Shown here in pieces: positions 1 to 23,800 of a stretch of 64,000 bases of DNA. The stretch covers positions 24,120,004-24,184,003 of the forward strand of contig OZ037765.1 in assembly GCA_964035545.1 (NCBI GenBank). The letters are read 5' to 3'. The position numbers were made by a program, and so were the translations under genes. Origin of the DNA: Bugula neritina. Its lineage: Eukaryota; Bryozoa; Gymnolaemata; Cheilostomatida; Bugulidae. Position 1 is the stretch's first letter; every line of letters starts with the position of its first letter. The notes under the pieces were generated by a model, which had not been told where the DNA came from, did not search any database, and worked only from the letters and a program-made list of their open reading frames with translations.

Positions 1-47
1 TTTCTCTCATATTATTTATGGGATAAAACCGATCTCACATATTTTAG

Positions 48-2832
48 AATGTTTTGTCTATTTTTGGCTGGCCTGTCAGCTTTAGGATATTATATAGTAG
101 CAAATATTTTGAAGTCTAAGTATATGCAGAAAGTTAGATTTAGAACTCATGAGTTATCAAAGACCAAGTGTAGTCTTAAAGACTTTACTCAACACATCAA
201 GACTTACAACAATAAGCCATTGAGGTTGTTCATTCGACAGATGCTCTCTCATACCAATTTTCTAGTCTTTGCCGTCATTAATATTATACAGGTAAACAAT
301 TTTCTGTTAACATAATATTAAATAATACATGCTTGTAAGTAGTGGTAGGCCAGCATGTATTGGGAATACCAAAATCAAGTGGCTGCTAAATTTCTAGTAA
401 TTCAGTATTCCAGTATTTTCAGTACTAATTTTCCAGTTCTGTGCTATCATTACCAACTATGACCTATTGAATGCGTTTACCCAACATCAAATGTGAACTT
501 ATGTGATTGATGTTATGTCATAAAATAAGGCAAATTGGGTAATGGTGCTAAAAGTGCTACCAAGACACCGGTTGTCATAGAAACGGTTCAGTGATGCCAA
601 ACAAATGCGTGTTTCGGAAACCAGGCAAATACCAGCTCAGGACCAAGTGCAAAGCAATGCATGCATGTTTATATATTTTATTTTATTTCATGCTTTGTAT
701 CTTCATTTACAAACACTTGGTAATGGTTATTATTTTTAAATAGGTGTTCCATTGCCATTTCAACAGTAATTTCTTTCCTATATTTATGGAATCTCTAGTG
801 GAAGATCATCATCATTATGGATTTTTCCTCATAGGTATAATAATTAATTTGTTCAACCAAAACTACATATGCTTGCATTATCTTTTATTGTGATTGGCTC
901 ATCAACTAAAACACTGAGTGAAAAAATTCCATTTGAATTTATCGCTGCATTTGATGGGTTAAAATCTTTGGTAAATTCTTTATTCTGTGTCTTGTAGGAA
1001 TATCTTTCCTGATGCCTCACTTAAACAACTTATTATTCCTAAAGATGTCCAACATCTATGGGCTATATGCCATTATCAAGTTATTATTCTTGCTGAAGCT
1101 TTTTCTCTCCATCATCATGTGGCTAACTGGTCCATCTTTTGGCTGGTTGATGTGTTTCTTCATAGCCAGGTATGTGTAGTCAATTGTCTCCATGTGCAAC
1201 TTGTTTAAAATTAATTGCAAAAAATCATGTGTTCAATTATTGCCATATTACTTTGGTTAGTGCTAAAAATTACTTTTTTATAAATTCAATTAAAGTTGCC
1301 CCCAAACCTATGATCTGTGTCATTACGATTAAAGGCCAGTGAGCCTATGTTTTGTGTAGGCATGTTTATTGTTGTCTAGAAATTATACTGTTGCTAATAT
1401 CATTCGATGTGTTGTTTTTATGTTTCATACTGCCTAGAAACTATGATTAACATCATATGATTGTTAATAATATCATTTTATATATATATTGTTTTTCAGC
1501 AACAGAGTATTCACTGAAGGCACATGTAAGCTGCTAGCTCTAGTCATATCTGATCTCGTGGATGAAGATTTTGTGAGAAATAATAGGAATGAACCAGTAT
1601 CAGCGTTGATATTTGGCACCGCTAATCTACTAGCAAAACCTGGACAAACATTTGCCCCCATAATCGGAGCTTCCCTTATATCTTATATGACAGGTTTGTT
1701 ATACTAATTGTGTAATTCTATCCCAAAATGACTAATGTCTACCGTTTACAAACATGCTTTGTTAGAGTTGTCTTATCTATGTCTTGGTTTACTCGATTAT
1801 AGTGTAGTAATGCACTGCTCTGACTAGAATGTTTCAAGTTTAAACACACTTAGCTAAATTAGTACCAAAATTGAGCTGAGTTCTGTGACATGGGTTTCTT
1901 GTTATTGAAGGTAGTAATGTTCAGCTGCAAAATTTAAATGGCGAAATCTACTGGAAGAAATAGTGTTAACTTAAATCTGTTATTTAAGATCTAAATTTTT
2001 CTGAATATTACTTATAACTTACTTTATTCAACTGTCATAATTGTGCTGTGCAGTAAAATGAACAAGTCTTATTGTTCAAATAGAAAGATTCAATTACTAC
2101 ACTTAGCCTTAGTATATATATTTCAGCTATTTTCATGCTGATACTTCTACCTAACAATCTTTTCTCAAGTTGTGTCTAGTGTGTTCTAGCCTTTAGTTTC
2201 ATTATTTTTTTATTAACCTCTTACAAAGATTTCAAATTTCAGGAGATTCATCAATACCAATCGGAAGTTTGTCATAAATTATAATTGCCAAGTACTGGCC
2301 TAAGGCCTTTTATGTACCTTAGGATCTGGGACTTTGACTAGAATTTCAACAGATGTGATAATAATAATATATCACCAACCAACCCGGGGGATTGTGGCTG
2401 CCTCTAAAATTCATTGAATATTGATAACATGGATTTTGAAAGACGAGTAGCTGTGATGCATCTTTTCCTGTTCATAGTACTGGCTTTCTACATGTTTACA
2501 AGCTATTGAATATTTAGTCTAGTTGATGAAATTTTCAATCTTCACATTTGAAATTGCCTAATAAAGTTATTGAATAGGCTTGCCCAATTCGGAATATTAA
2601 AAGCAAGTATGTTTAAAATAACTTTGTAGGTCAAGACATCTTTGCAAAACCTTCTAAAGGCACGAATGACTTATATAGAACTGCATGCTTCCAGATGCTA
2701 GTCTATATTCCTCTTGTTTGTGGAACAGCACAGATGTTTATTTGGTCATTTTACAAACTTCATGGCACTAAGTTACAAAGAATAAAAAGCATGCGCTCAA
2801 ATTCAAATATTTTATTGCTGGCAACAGTCTGA
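48..2832 (+). CDS. MFSD13A: MFSD13A (TMEM180)-like major facilitator protein, 3' part
   Basis: This is the C-terminal part of a multi-pass membrane protein of the major facilitator superfamily; the 5' exons lie outside the window. Exons are 48-291, 744-834, 998-1169, 1500-1693 and 2630-2832 (TGA), all with AG/GT borders and matching phases, giving about 300 residues. Diagnostic segments are [56 protein letters not shown] and the tail [11 protein letters not shown], which follow vertebrate MFSD13A/TMEM180 in the same order. Several hydrophobic stretches fit membrane helices. The transported substrate is unknown for the family. It converges on FAM136A, whose stop codon lies 272 bp away on the other strand. 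Confidence 0.9.
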
Positions 2833-3104
2833 CATAGCCAATATTTATTTTTTAATTCACAGATACAATAATTTAATAAGATATAAGTCAACTTGTTATT
2901 AATCAAAATGAAGAAAACTCAAGATGTTGATGAAAATAAGCATCACAATATTTTTTTCTTTGGTTGGTGTCTATATTAGAGATTTTACTCTTTTATTACA
3001 ACATATATTTTCTTGTTTAGGCAATAATTTATCACAACAAAAATCTGATTTTTATTCTGCGGCCTATATTTTTTTATATTTTTTCTTCAAATATATTTAG
3101 TATA

Positions 3105-5427
3105 TTAAACTGAATTATTTATGCTCTCTTTAATACGTTTGAATATATTTGGAAGCATTGCTAAATGTGTATCCACACATTTTAAGGCGCACTTATCAAG
3201 TGAGAGAGAGGCCTGTTGCCTTTCCTTTTCACTTGGATTTGCTCCTAAATTATCTTGAGAATTGTCTCTACAATCTAAGGCACACCTTTGAAGCCGGTTC
3301 TGCAAAAATGCAAAAAATTAATCACTATGTTTCTAAATCAGCTTGTTGATTAGTGAAAAAGGCACATGTTCCTATCCATGCTAAATGAATAAAGAAATAT
3401 ACCAGAGAAGCTTTTCGTGTAAATGATATTTACAATACATGTATAGCTTGTCAATGGTGAAGAAAAACACAAACTGGACATAATGTGCTTACATATATTA
3501 TATGCAGGTATTGTGTTAAATATTATTTAATTTAATAAACCAAAAACATGAGTACCTGAAATGCTTGCATCTCAGATTGCAGATAATGGTCCGCTTTTAC
3601 GACTGGAGCGTTGCATCTGTTTACACATTCTTGAACTTGTTGCATGGATAGTTCATTGTTTTCGCAGCACACAGTACTACATTTAAACATTTTTGCCTAA
3701 AATAAAAACAATAAATAACAATTTCCTTTCCATACAAAGCTATCGGTTATATACAAATTCCCACACCTGTTAATTCTTCACAGTGCATATCTCTAGAGTT
3801 TGAATGACCTGAGCCAAACCCTGAAAAAGCAAATTACTTGGAATTATATTCTCTTGTTGTCAAGTTTTATTGCATTCTAATGTATAAAAAATAACAATGA
3901 AGTACTAGAAAAAGTATAATAGTCAATAGAAGGAGCTATTAGTCTTGTAGCATATATGCGCAGTATTATTTACAACATTTGAATTTTAAAAGTTCTAATA
4001 ATTAATAAACTACTGGCTGCTGCTGCTACAATAAGCTCATTTCAAAAGTTAAACTTCTTGAATTGAGACTCACATCAATTTAGATTACTAAATTAGAAGA
4101 AATTACACAGCTAATTTACATGTTCTTTTAACTTGCACACTATTCCAATTTTAAAAACATAAGTTGAACTTTTCGACTGTGGTGCTGTAATAGTACCGTT
4201 CTTTACACAATAAACACAACTTGCACAAAATATTTTTTGGAAGTGATTAAATCTAGACACTATTGCACCATAACTAACATCAAATACCTTAAGGTAAATA
4301 AGAGCGCTAAGACCATGTCAAATTGAGCTAAAATACTTGAGAGTGCTGGAGTTGAGTTGAAATTGCTGAGCTAAAATTATCACTTGACACATGTGTTTGA
4401 AAATTGAGTAAGCAAAGGTTCCAATTGTTTAAATTAGTTCAATGTTGACTGGATCAGGTACTTGTAAATATAGAATTAGGCATAATCTTAAATTTTATCT
4501 TATGCATCCTCTTGTTTATTTCTAATATTTGTGTACCTAGCAATTAAATTATAAAGATTAGCATAAATATGAAATTAAGATTAGTTTTTGAATCACTAAC
4601 TGAAAGAACTGTAAATTCAATGTGCATTCAATTTCATACACTTGCAGTCATTACAGTGATACTCATTGTGATAGTCATATACTCATAGTGTGAGTGATAG
4701 TCACACTGATACTGTCAGTGCAAGTGTATACGCAACACTAGGTCTAGTACTATGTCTACGACTAGTAGTAGTAGCACTAAATTAGTAGTTTGCATTATCA
4801 TAATGATTATGATTTAAATTATATTTACATCATTTTAATTGTGTCACTATGACTATGAGTATGTCGTATCAGTATGACTATGCTAATGCTGCTGAGTATA
4901 ACTAGATATTAATTAATATTTCAGTTTTCACTCAGTTTCAGTAAAAAAACTGAAGTTGTTGCAAGTGTAAAGGTTGAGTGAATTACTATTACTATACTAT
5001 TGCTACTAGATTAGAGTAACTCTAACACAATTGCAAGCACAAGGGCAACAAATTGAAATTGATTTGAATTACAAACTAAGAAAGTAAGTTTAAAACTTCA
5101 ACTTGAACCATTTTAAATTCAATACCGATATGGGCATACCATCACCATGTCCATAACCATAACGCCTAACGGCTAACGGTAACCATTACTTCATAGTAAT
5201 ACTCATACTGATACTAATAGTGCTAGACCATAGCCATTGCCTATTGGCATCGGCCTTACCATTACGCCACTATCATTATGCCGTTACAGTTTGAGTTAAT
5301 GTATCAGTTAATCATAATGTTAATTGTTATGGTTATCCCTTACCTGCAGCTTTCTTATGCATGATTTATCTAGCTCATTCATGTGCTTGTCAACCGCTTC
5401 TTGAACCTTGACATGGGCTTGTTCCAT
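3105..5427 (-). CDS. FAM136A: FAM136A, mitochondrial intermembrane-space cysteine protein
   Basis: Three exons in transcription order are 5427-5344, 3696-3556 and 3299-3105 (TAA), giving 139 residues against 138 in human FAM136A. The N-terminus reads MEQAHVKVQEAVDKHMNEL, followed by CIRKLQAKMFKCS. Paired cysteines recur (KMFKCSTVCC, QECVNRC, QRCALDC, DKCALKC), the family pattern. The vertebrate protein is reported to be mitochondrial with a role in intermembrane-space proteostasis; that is family knowledge and is not visible here. Intron 1 (1.6 kb) holds a low-complexity tract of short tetranucleotide and hexanucleotide words. The start codon is the first ATG upstream of the conserved VQEAVDK segment. 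Confidence 0.92.
4640..5290. repeat. Low-complexity tract of short GATACT/AGTGAT-type words
   Basis: This tract lies in intron 1 of FAM136A. It is made of interspersed short words such as TGATACT, ATAGTC, AGTGTGAGTG and CACTGATAC in both orientations, with local inverted repeats and no fixed period. The right part shifts to CATAACC/TAACGGC words. At least four similar tracts occur elsewhere in the window (about 19050, 39060, 52990 and 62980). Confidence 0.7.
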
Positions 5428-6741
5428 TGTGACTGTCCAGGCGGCTTCAACTTCGAGCGAGTAGCCAAGCAGTTAACTAAATATTTAATCAAATTAAAAT
5501 ATGTGAATGTAACCTCAATGCTCAATCACAATGCTGAATGCAACTGTATACCGAAAGCCAGCGCTTTTTGATACGGGAAATGACAAAAACGTGTATTCGC
5601 TCAGCATTGTAACAGTGTTGTAATGTTGAAAGTATTATAAGACAGTGTTATAAATGTACAATAATCTAGAATTTTGCTGACGCTCACGATGCGATTTTAT
5701 ACAGTATTTTGAGATACTTTAATAAAGAATATGAATTATGATAAAATCAAGCCTAGTTCAGTAGGGAGAATTTCTTTATGCATACAATGTATGTCACTTA
5801 CATCAAAAGATATTTCTAGAATGTTGTGACACTAATTTGTTCACCGATGATATATTGCTGAGTACACAATGAGCATAGACATACAACCTCATTCACTTTT
5901 ACAAATTTACCAAACTAAAGCAAATTCACAATTTGGTGTGAGTTGCATATGCCTATAGAAGCAATTGTCTAACGAGTAACTAGCTCATGGAGTGTAATGT
6001 AAGTGGGTACATGCACATATAAAGGTTGTTGATGGAAACTTGAGCATTTGATGTGTTTGAGAAACAGGTTTTAAAGGAAATAAAAACATATTAGTATTGT
6101 TGAAAAGCAATCTTGCTTGAAGAAAGCAAACAAAAAGAACTTTGTTGAATATAATGGTATTGTTGTACTGCCAGCTTTTACTTCTGCCTAATGGTGAACT
6201 ACTTCATTGACATATGCGAGGCCTAAATATATTTTTATTATAATATAGTGCAAATATCATTATGAATTTTAAAATAATCAACTATAATTGTTTTGATACT
6301 TTATTGTCAGTCAAACTAGTCAGCAAAATCATTTATATTCACAAGAAATAAAGTAATGCTAAACTTAAAGACAGTAAGACATCATGAGCAAATTGAATAC
6401 AATCATAAGCAGCACTGACCTCTTTATTTATAAAATAACCATCAAATATGTTTTTTGTGGATAACCTCTTTCACTAGTATGCATAGATATGTGTAGGAAT
6501 TTACTACATTCAAAATATAGCCAGCTGAAGCAGGAAAACAGCTGTTTATTCAACAGAGAGCACATAAGACTGACATTACATATAACATAATATATATATA
6601 CAGTATTTACTAGTGCACACAATATTGTATTATGTATAACAGGTTATATTTTCTAAAAAGTCCACCAGAGAGAACATTGTTCAACAATAATGGTGTGTTC
6701 ACATTCTATTATGGTTGCAGGAAAAAGATTGTTCCTTTCAG
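5428..6741. other. Intergenic, no gene seen
   Basis: This is the 1.3 kb between the FAM136A start and the POLR3A stop, both genes being on the minus strand. It should hold the FAM136A promoter and 5' UTR and the POLR3A 3' UTR. Open frames here are short and lack similarity or splice support. Confidence 0.6.
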
Positions 6742-17629
<10,888 letters not shown>

Positions 17630-18348
17630 TTTTGTTGGATCAAATTATGAACAATTACTATAAATTGTAGATTTGAGTATTATTGGAACCAGCACTATGA
17701 TCGAATTTTGAAATTATTGACATTCATGGTAACACTTATGGTCCCGGCTTTTGTTGCAATTGGAAGTCCTACAAAAACATTATAAGAGTTTATAGTTTGA
17801 ATATATAACACTATAATCATTTGAGCATTTAAAAGAACTTTCAGGTACTTCCTTCAGTTATGATTTCAAATTGTAAAATTAAACCAAAAAATAAGCTGCA
17901 AATGCCTAGAAATTAGGTTAAAAGCTCCCAATTTTACACCAAATTCCCAATTCAACATTATATTTTGAGAGGCAAACAAAACATTTGGATACCCAGCGTT
18001 ACTTCTGAATACTTTTTGCTAAATGTTGGGAGATTCCACAATATTACCGAAGAGATACCATTGGCTCTAAAATAGGCATCTCTTAGCTAGTTCAAGTTTG
18101 TAAGAGAAACATGGAGCTGTTGACATACACAACATCTGAGAAGATATTGTATCTAATCGCAAAAGGCAAAAGATAAAGCTGAAGCAGTATCTCAAAATAA
18201 AAACTACTTAGTACCGCTGCTTACAAGATGGCATGCAGAAAGACCCTTACTAGATACTACACACATATAAGACTATTAAAAAAACTGTCAATCATGCAAC
18301 GGACTACACCTGATAAATTTGTTGAAAAGTGTCATTTATGGTCAGACC

Positions 18349-18957
18349 GACTGACGGGTTACTGTCGTTTCGTACACAAACTACTGTCCATTTCTTAGAC
18401 AAAATAAATAATAAATTAATCCACTGGATAACCACTTGAATGATACTAGTTTACTTATTTATTGCACCCCTCTCTATCTCCCAGCATGTTTCCACTTCAT
18501 AAATAAACCAAAAGAGCAGTTCTCCCTTAACATCTACATATCACAATAGTAAATAAGCATGCGACAAAATAAAATGTGCAAGTTTCTTGTGAGCAGCACT
18601 GTATGACTCATACCCACACAAAATTCACGCAAGTTTATAGTCATCATCACTGTGAGAAAACCCCTGATGGAAGATTTTTTGTTAAATCGGGCTAAGGACT
18701 TATTCAGATGGGGCACTGGATGCATTTCCTAACATCACCAAAGACTTCGTGCTTACTAGGCAAATGCTCTAACTCCTAGACCACGGCTGCTTCCTCACTG
18801 TATGACTCATTCATCAAATAATAAATAAATATCAAAAGATATGTACTTTAGTTAATTCATATTGATGTGTACAAAACGACCTATCACATGTGCACAAAAC
18901 GACCTGAAAAAGTGGGTATGAAACGACTTGTATATGAGATGACCAGCACCCTGACTG
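18349..18957 (-). mobile_element. Degenerate inverted-repeat DNA element, copy 1
   Basis: The minus strand reads CAGTCAGGGTGCTGG at 18957, followed by repeated TCGTTT words (AAGTCGTTTCATAC, CAGGTCGTTTTGTGC, TAGGTCGTTTTGTAC). The same order of words occurs on the plus strand at 40162-40430, so this is a dispersed repeat. The left end (CTGACGGGTTACTGTCGTTTCGTACACA split around 18349-18378) resembles the right end in inverted orientation, with about 17 of 28 positions matching. No transposase is present. A SINE is inserted inside it. The superfamily is unclear. Confidence 0.55.
18597..18810 (-). mobile_element. tRNA-derived SINE, copy 1, with 15 bp target-site duplication
   Basis: A perfect 15 bp duplication CACTGTATGACTCAT flanks the insert at 18597-18611 and 18796-18810. 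The body (18612-18795) begins on the minus strand with a tRNA-like head: GCAGCCGTGGTCTAGGAGTT, then AGAGCATTTGCCTAGTAAGC. The loop CTAGTAA resembles the anticodon loop of tRNA-Thr(AGT). The rest matches the SINE at 51370-51569, including AAGTCCTTAGCC, CATCAG.GGTTTT and GACTATAAACTTGC. The B box is degenerate. Confidence 0.85.
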
Positions 18958-19049
18958 ATACCCGCCTAACAATATCCAACTGGTTTTCCATTTTCATAAT
19001 GGCAATCATAATAATATTGACGAAATCATAATGTTTATTATAGCCTACT

Positions 19050-19960
19050 TTACCTCATAGATATAGATTTATTTTAGTGTTACTATCGGTATAACTCTAA
19101 CAGTAACTGGGTATAAGAATAACTATAAGTCAAAACCAAATATCATTAAATTATAATAATTAATTAATTAATAATTAATTAATTCTAAAGAAACTTGTAA
19201 TTGAATTTTTCTTAAAAACAAATTCAATATTATGCTGTAAAAAAATTTATATTTTACAAATTCTATTAATACAATAATAAATATTGTGTTCGGACTTTTA
19301 AGTCATACTAACATTAAATTCAACACTATGTATTACTATTGCTATTGGTATTGCTATGACTATGAGCATTAGTAATCACTATTACTATTAGTATTAGTAT
19401 TAGGTACTCAATTAGTATTAATAATAGTATTAATACTATTAGTATTAGTATTACTATTAGTATTACTATAACTTTATTAATATAGCTATAACAATGATGA
19501 TTAAATAAATTAATGAATAATTATAATCTTAATGATTATGATTATCATTATGAGCATGAGATTGAGTGATTAACTAACATTTAAAACTAAGACTAAAAAG
19601 TAAAACTAAAACTAAAAGTAAATCAGTAATACTAATACTAATAGTAATAGTAATACTAATAGTAATACTAATACTAATACTAATAGTGATACTATTACTA
19701 ATTCAGTAATTGTATTTCAGTATTTGTAAAACTAAAACTACAAATACAAAAAATACTAATTATAAAACTAAATCAGTAAAATTAAAACTAAATCTAAATG
19801 TAAACAAAACAGTAACACTAAAAGTAAAAGTAAAACAGTAATTGTATAACTAAAACTAAAAGCCAAAATGAAAGAGAAAATCAAAATGAAAATGCAAAAA
19901 CAAAAGACGAAGTTCAAGTTGAAGTAAAATAAGTATAACTATTACTATAAGTTAAAGTAC
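19050..19960. repeat. Long low-complexity tract of TAGTAT/ACTAAT words
   Basis: Hundreds of bases are composed of interspersed words TATTAGTATT, ATACTAATAG, AAAACTAAAA and GTAATACTAA in both orientations, with many local palindromes (for example TTAATTAATTAATAATTAAT near 19160) and no strict tandem unit. It lies between the divergent POLR3A and SF1 genes. Confidence 0.75.
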
Positions 19961-20076
19961 TGATTATTAATTAGCACTACCCTGTGGCCTGTACCTAAGA
20001 GTTAACACTACGGATACAATAAAAATCATTTCACATGCTGTCAGGTCGTACTGAACCAATAAGACTAGGAGATCAG

Positions 20077-20322
20077 TTACGTTTTCACCTTTTCCTTTGC
20101 TTTCCCGACATTCATGCTGTTTTCGACAACAACGTTCATAAATGGATTCGACAGTAGCCGAATGTGTGTGGACAACAACTCTAAAAAGCTACTGTGCCAA
20201 CCAAAAGCAGCAGTAAAATCAAGTTTAGCCCTATAAGCTATGAGTGCCAGCAAGCTATCATGCGGATAGAAATCCGAGAGCGCCTCTAACATTTGCACAC
20301 TGGTAGAAATCACCGACCACAA
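20077..20322 (-). CDS. Small open reading frame, unknown
   Basis: This is an 81-codon frame (ATG at 20322, TAA at 20077-20079) with visibly higher G+C and more balanced codons than the surrounding AT-rich DNA. The product starts MWSVISTSVQMLEALSDFY and contains LLALIAYRAKLDFTAAFGW and a basic end KAKEKVKT. I do not recognise it. It sits 540 bp upstream of the SF1 start on the opposite strand. It could be a lineage-specific small protein, an exon of an unseen gene, or a chance frame in a GC-richer promoter-proximal patch. Confidence 0.25.
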   Translation of the reverse strand: MWSVISTSVQMLEALSDFYPHDSLLALIAYRAKLDFTAAFGWHSSFLELLSTHIRLLSNPFMNVVVENSMNVGKAKEKVKT

Positions 20323-20865
20323 AGTTTAACCTTCACATTCCGCCATAATTTTCATCAACGACTGTGATCAGTGTGTAATCGTACATTGATATCCCATTAC
20401 TAGTACTACCAACACTACTACTACTAGTATGAGTATCGGTAATAGAGATTGAGTCAAAGACAACTGAACTGATATCTCTAAACTAGCAAAATTTGTTTAC
20501 CTCTAATATAAATAGCATTATATTGATATTTTACACGCACATCACATTTTCATTTTGAGTGATTTATTTCAATTCGGTAACACGAACACTCAAAGTCAAA
20601 CACTAGCAGCAACACTAACTCAAACTGAGATTGTGTGTCAGTTGTGGTTAAAATTGAATGCTTTGGTCGCATTCTGATAGTAGTTCAGTTCGAGTTTCAG
20701 TTTCACATTGAGTTTGACATTCATATTGTGTGTGATCATTTCTGATTCAACTGTTAATCATTACGACTTTTAGTTTTATATAAAAAGTAATAATATTAAT
20801 TGCCAACCGGTCTCTACTGCTACAACTAGAAGTAGAACTATAAGTATATTCATATTGGAATTGGT

Positions 20866-23800
20866 ATGTCGTCACAAACAATGAACTTGAAGAGAGATGG
20901 CCATACTCCCAGTGACGACGCTGATCGTAAGTCAACCTTTGTTATTTATCATTTATGTATCTGCTCCCCTAACCAACGGCAAAACTGAAAACAAATGCTG
21001 TGCGATTCATATCATTATCTACTTCTACTTCTAGTGGTAGTACTAGTACTTCGAATATATATATATTTATACAGTTACAGTCACAGTCAATTGCCATACC
21101 TACAATTTGTATAACTCTATAAGTATAAGTGCTAGATATAACCGATTCTATCGGTATTACTATTAGTGTTAGTATAACTCTGTGAGTGTGATTAATTATA
21201 ATACTGTAAATATATGACTAGTAGAATTAAGTATAATCATACTGTATATCGCCACCCGATACCCGAACAGGATAAAGCGGAGATATAAACAAATAATGAT
21301 AATTGTAATAATAACGTTAATTGAATATCAAAATAGTTTTAATTAAACATTTAGCACATTGCTTTAGGCCCAGCTTTAATTATTAGTGCCCAAAGTCAAG
21401 TTATAAAAATTATATTGTCATTCATATAAAAAACATTAAACTTCTAATTGGCTGAAAAATCACCTGATAACTCCTAGGCAATCAATGTATGGATGCATTT
21501 TTTCTCAATATATATGAAAGGCAGATAGCTCTTGATCTCTGTGTATGTGTTTTATTGGTTGTTGATATTGTTGAATATTATTATCATGATATATTTATAG
21601 TTAAAGAGCTAAAAATTCAGCTTTATCAATTTGTTTTACAAAGCTTTTTGCTTATTGACTGCTATTCAACTGTCTTAACTTCTAGATTGAATTACTTGCA
21701 AAAAAAGTTTAAATCCACAATCAATACAACTATCACAATAACTATCAAATAATTTTCTTATGATTATCATTTGATCGCAGTATCTGTATGGCTGTAAGCG
21801 TGGCCTAATAATACCAGTGCTAAGTTAGCACTGCTAACTTTGTTAGTCCAAGTATTAGTAATGTTCTAATAATCTAACTTGTTATAGCAAGAGTGTATTA
21901 ATGCTTGTAGAATCTGTGAGTTGGCCACCAGAGAAGAAAAAAAAGAGGCGATCAAGGTGGGCTAATGACGAAGCCGATAAAACATTTATTCCTGGTATGC
22001 CAACAACCCTTCCGGCAGATGCAACTGATGAGCAAAAAGAACAATATTTGCGTAAGTATAGCCACATTACTGTCTATATGTTTTATATATAAGTGTAATG
22101 TAAGCATGTTTCTCCAACTTAATAACAACCTAATATATTTATTTTGTTGCAGTTCATGAGATTATGGCATTCAAGAATCTAAAAACACCCAACTTGAAAG
22201 TATTATGTTATTGCCACTGCTAACTCAGATGTTAATATGTTATTTTCTATAATGTTAACATATTTTTTTCATTTTTCTCCTTAACCAAAACTTTAGTTCA
22301 GCTACAGATAGAGGAAAGTAGTAGAAGACTTCGATCAGGAGACCTGGGAATTTCTGCTAACCCCGAGGAAAGGTTGGCCAAGTGACAGTTACTGCTGCCA
22401 TCTACTCGCTACTGATGATAATAATAAGCACTATGTTATCTCTTTTAGCTACAGCATTTAAAATTTAGAAACTTCCAGATTATAAATTTGTGTGGTGCAT
22501 GGTTGGTATAAGTATTTGATACTCAAGTTTGCATTTTTCTAAAAATTGAAGAAAGTTGGTCAATAGGGTGAATTTTGTCATTCATGCTAAATGTTAGTCA
22601 TTTAACCATAAGAGATCTTTGAAATTTACTTACTCCCGTTTTTGTCAAACTGAATTTTAGTGGGTGAAAAAATATTAATACTCACTCATCATTATTTAGT
22701 AACTTTTGCCTAATATTTCTTTCTTGTTACAGATTGCATTAGTTCATTATTTTGACTGTATTTTAACAGCAGCATGCAATGCTTCTATTGAGCAAACCAC
22801 TTGATTTGGTTTGAATATACTAATTAATGATCCTTTAAATTTGCAGCTCCTCACTTGCTGTTTTTGTTTATTGATGCAATAACAGAATTCTATTGCAAGA
22901 TAGATATAATCTAATTAATATTTTACATAGGTGAAATTCATGACAGATGGAGGGCTTTACTGAAGACAACAATTTTAAGATTTTATGAAATATTTTGTGT
23001 ATTGTTTATACTTGAAATAATCAATGGGTTTATTTTAGGTGTAAATTCATATCCTTAACTTTTCTGTTGTCACGTAAATTAAAGTATAGCTAAGTTATGA
23101 CATTCGTGCATACAGTAGAATGGAGTTTTAGAAGCCAATAGTGTCTATATAACATTGTTGACTAATTAATAGTACTATTTAATACTTGCCAAAGTAGGCA
23201 GTTGGGCCTAGCCATGCTAGAGTAAGCTGTTTTTTGTAAAGGTTATTTTACATCAACTGATAAACCATTTGAAAACATAATTTTCAAGTGGGAGTAACGA
23301 TGTAGCCTGCTAAATCATGTAAATGTGTAAGGGTTTAGACATGAAGTAATGGTCCTTCTATTGTTCTATAAGAAAATTAGAAAACCTACAAGATTCAAGT
23401 TTGACAGTTCTTGCATCCTTAGATTGTTGAGTAATATAGAACTGCTGTTCTGCTAGAACATCAGAAATTACCATTATACCATTATTAATATTGGTGTAAA
23501 TTCTGTTAGGGTTCGGGTGCAGCTGGTTAATGTTAATGCAAATAAAATGATATGTAAAAATTTTGGTAGTAATAGTTAGAAGGCTAGGGTTTGTGTGGAT
23601 TTTGTTTGTACCGCCATTTTACCAATAAGTTGATTCTGCCAGATCTCCATCTCCTGAGCCTATATACAACAATGAAGGAAAGCGTATGAATACCAGAGAG
23701 TACAGGACACGGAAAGCTTTAGAAGAAGACCGACATGAAAAAATCCAAAAGCTGCTTGCACTCAATGCTAATTACAAACCACCAACAGATTACAAGTAAT

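Larger units (their letters stand above)
17630..20865. other. Divergent intergenic region between POLR3A and SF1
   Basis: This 3.2 kb should contain both promoters. It holds an old inverted-repeat element (18349-18957) with a SINE nested in it, a long low-complexity tract (19050-19960) and one small open frame (20077-20322). No clear core-promoter motif stands out. Confidence 0.6.
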
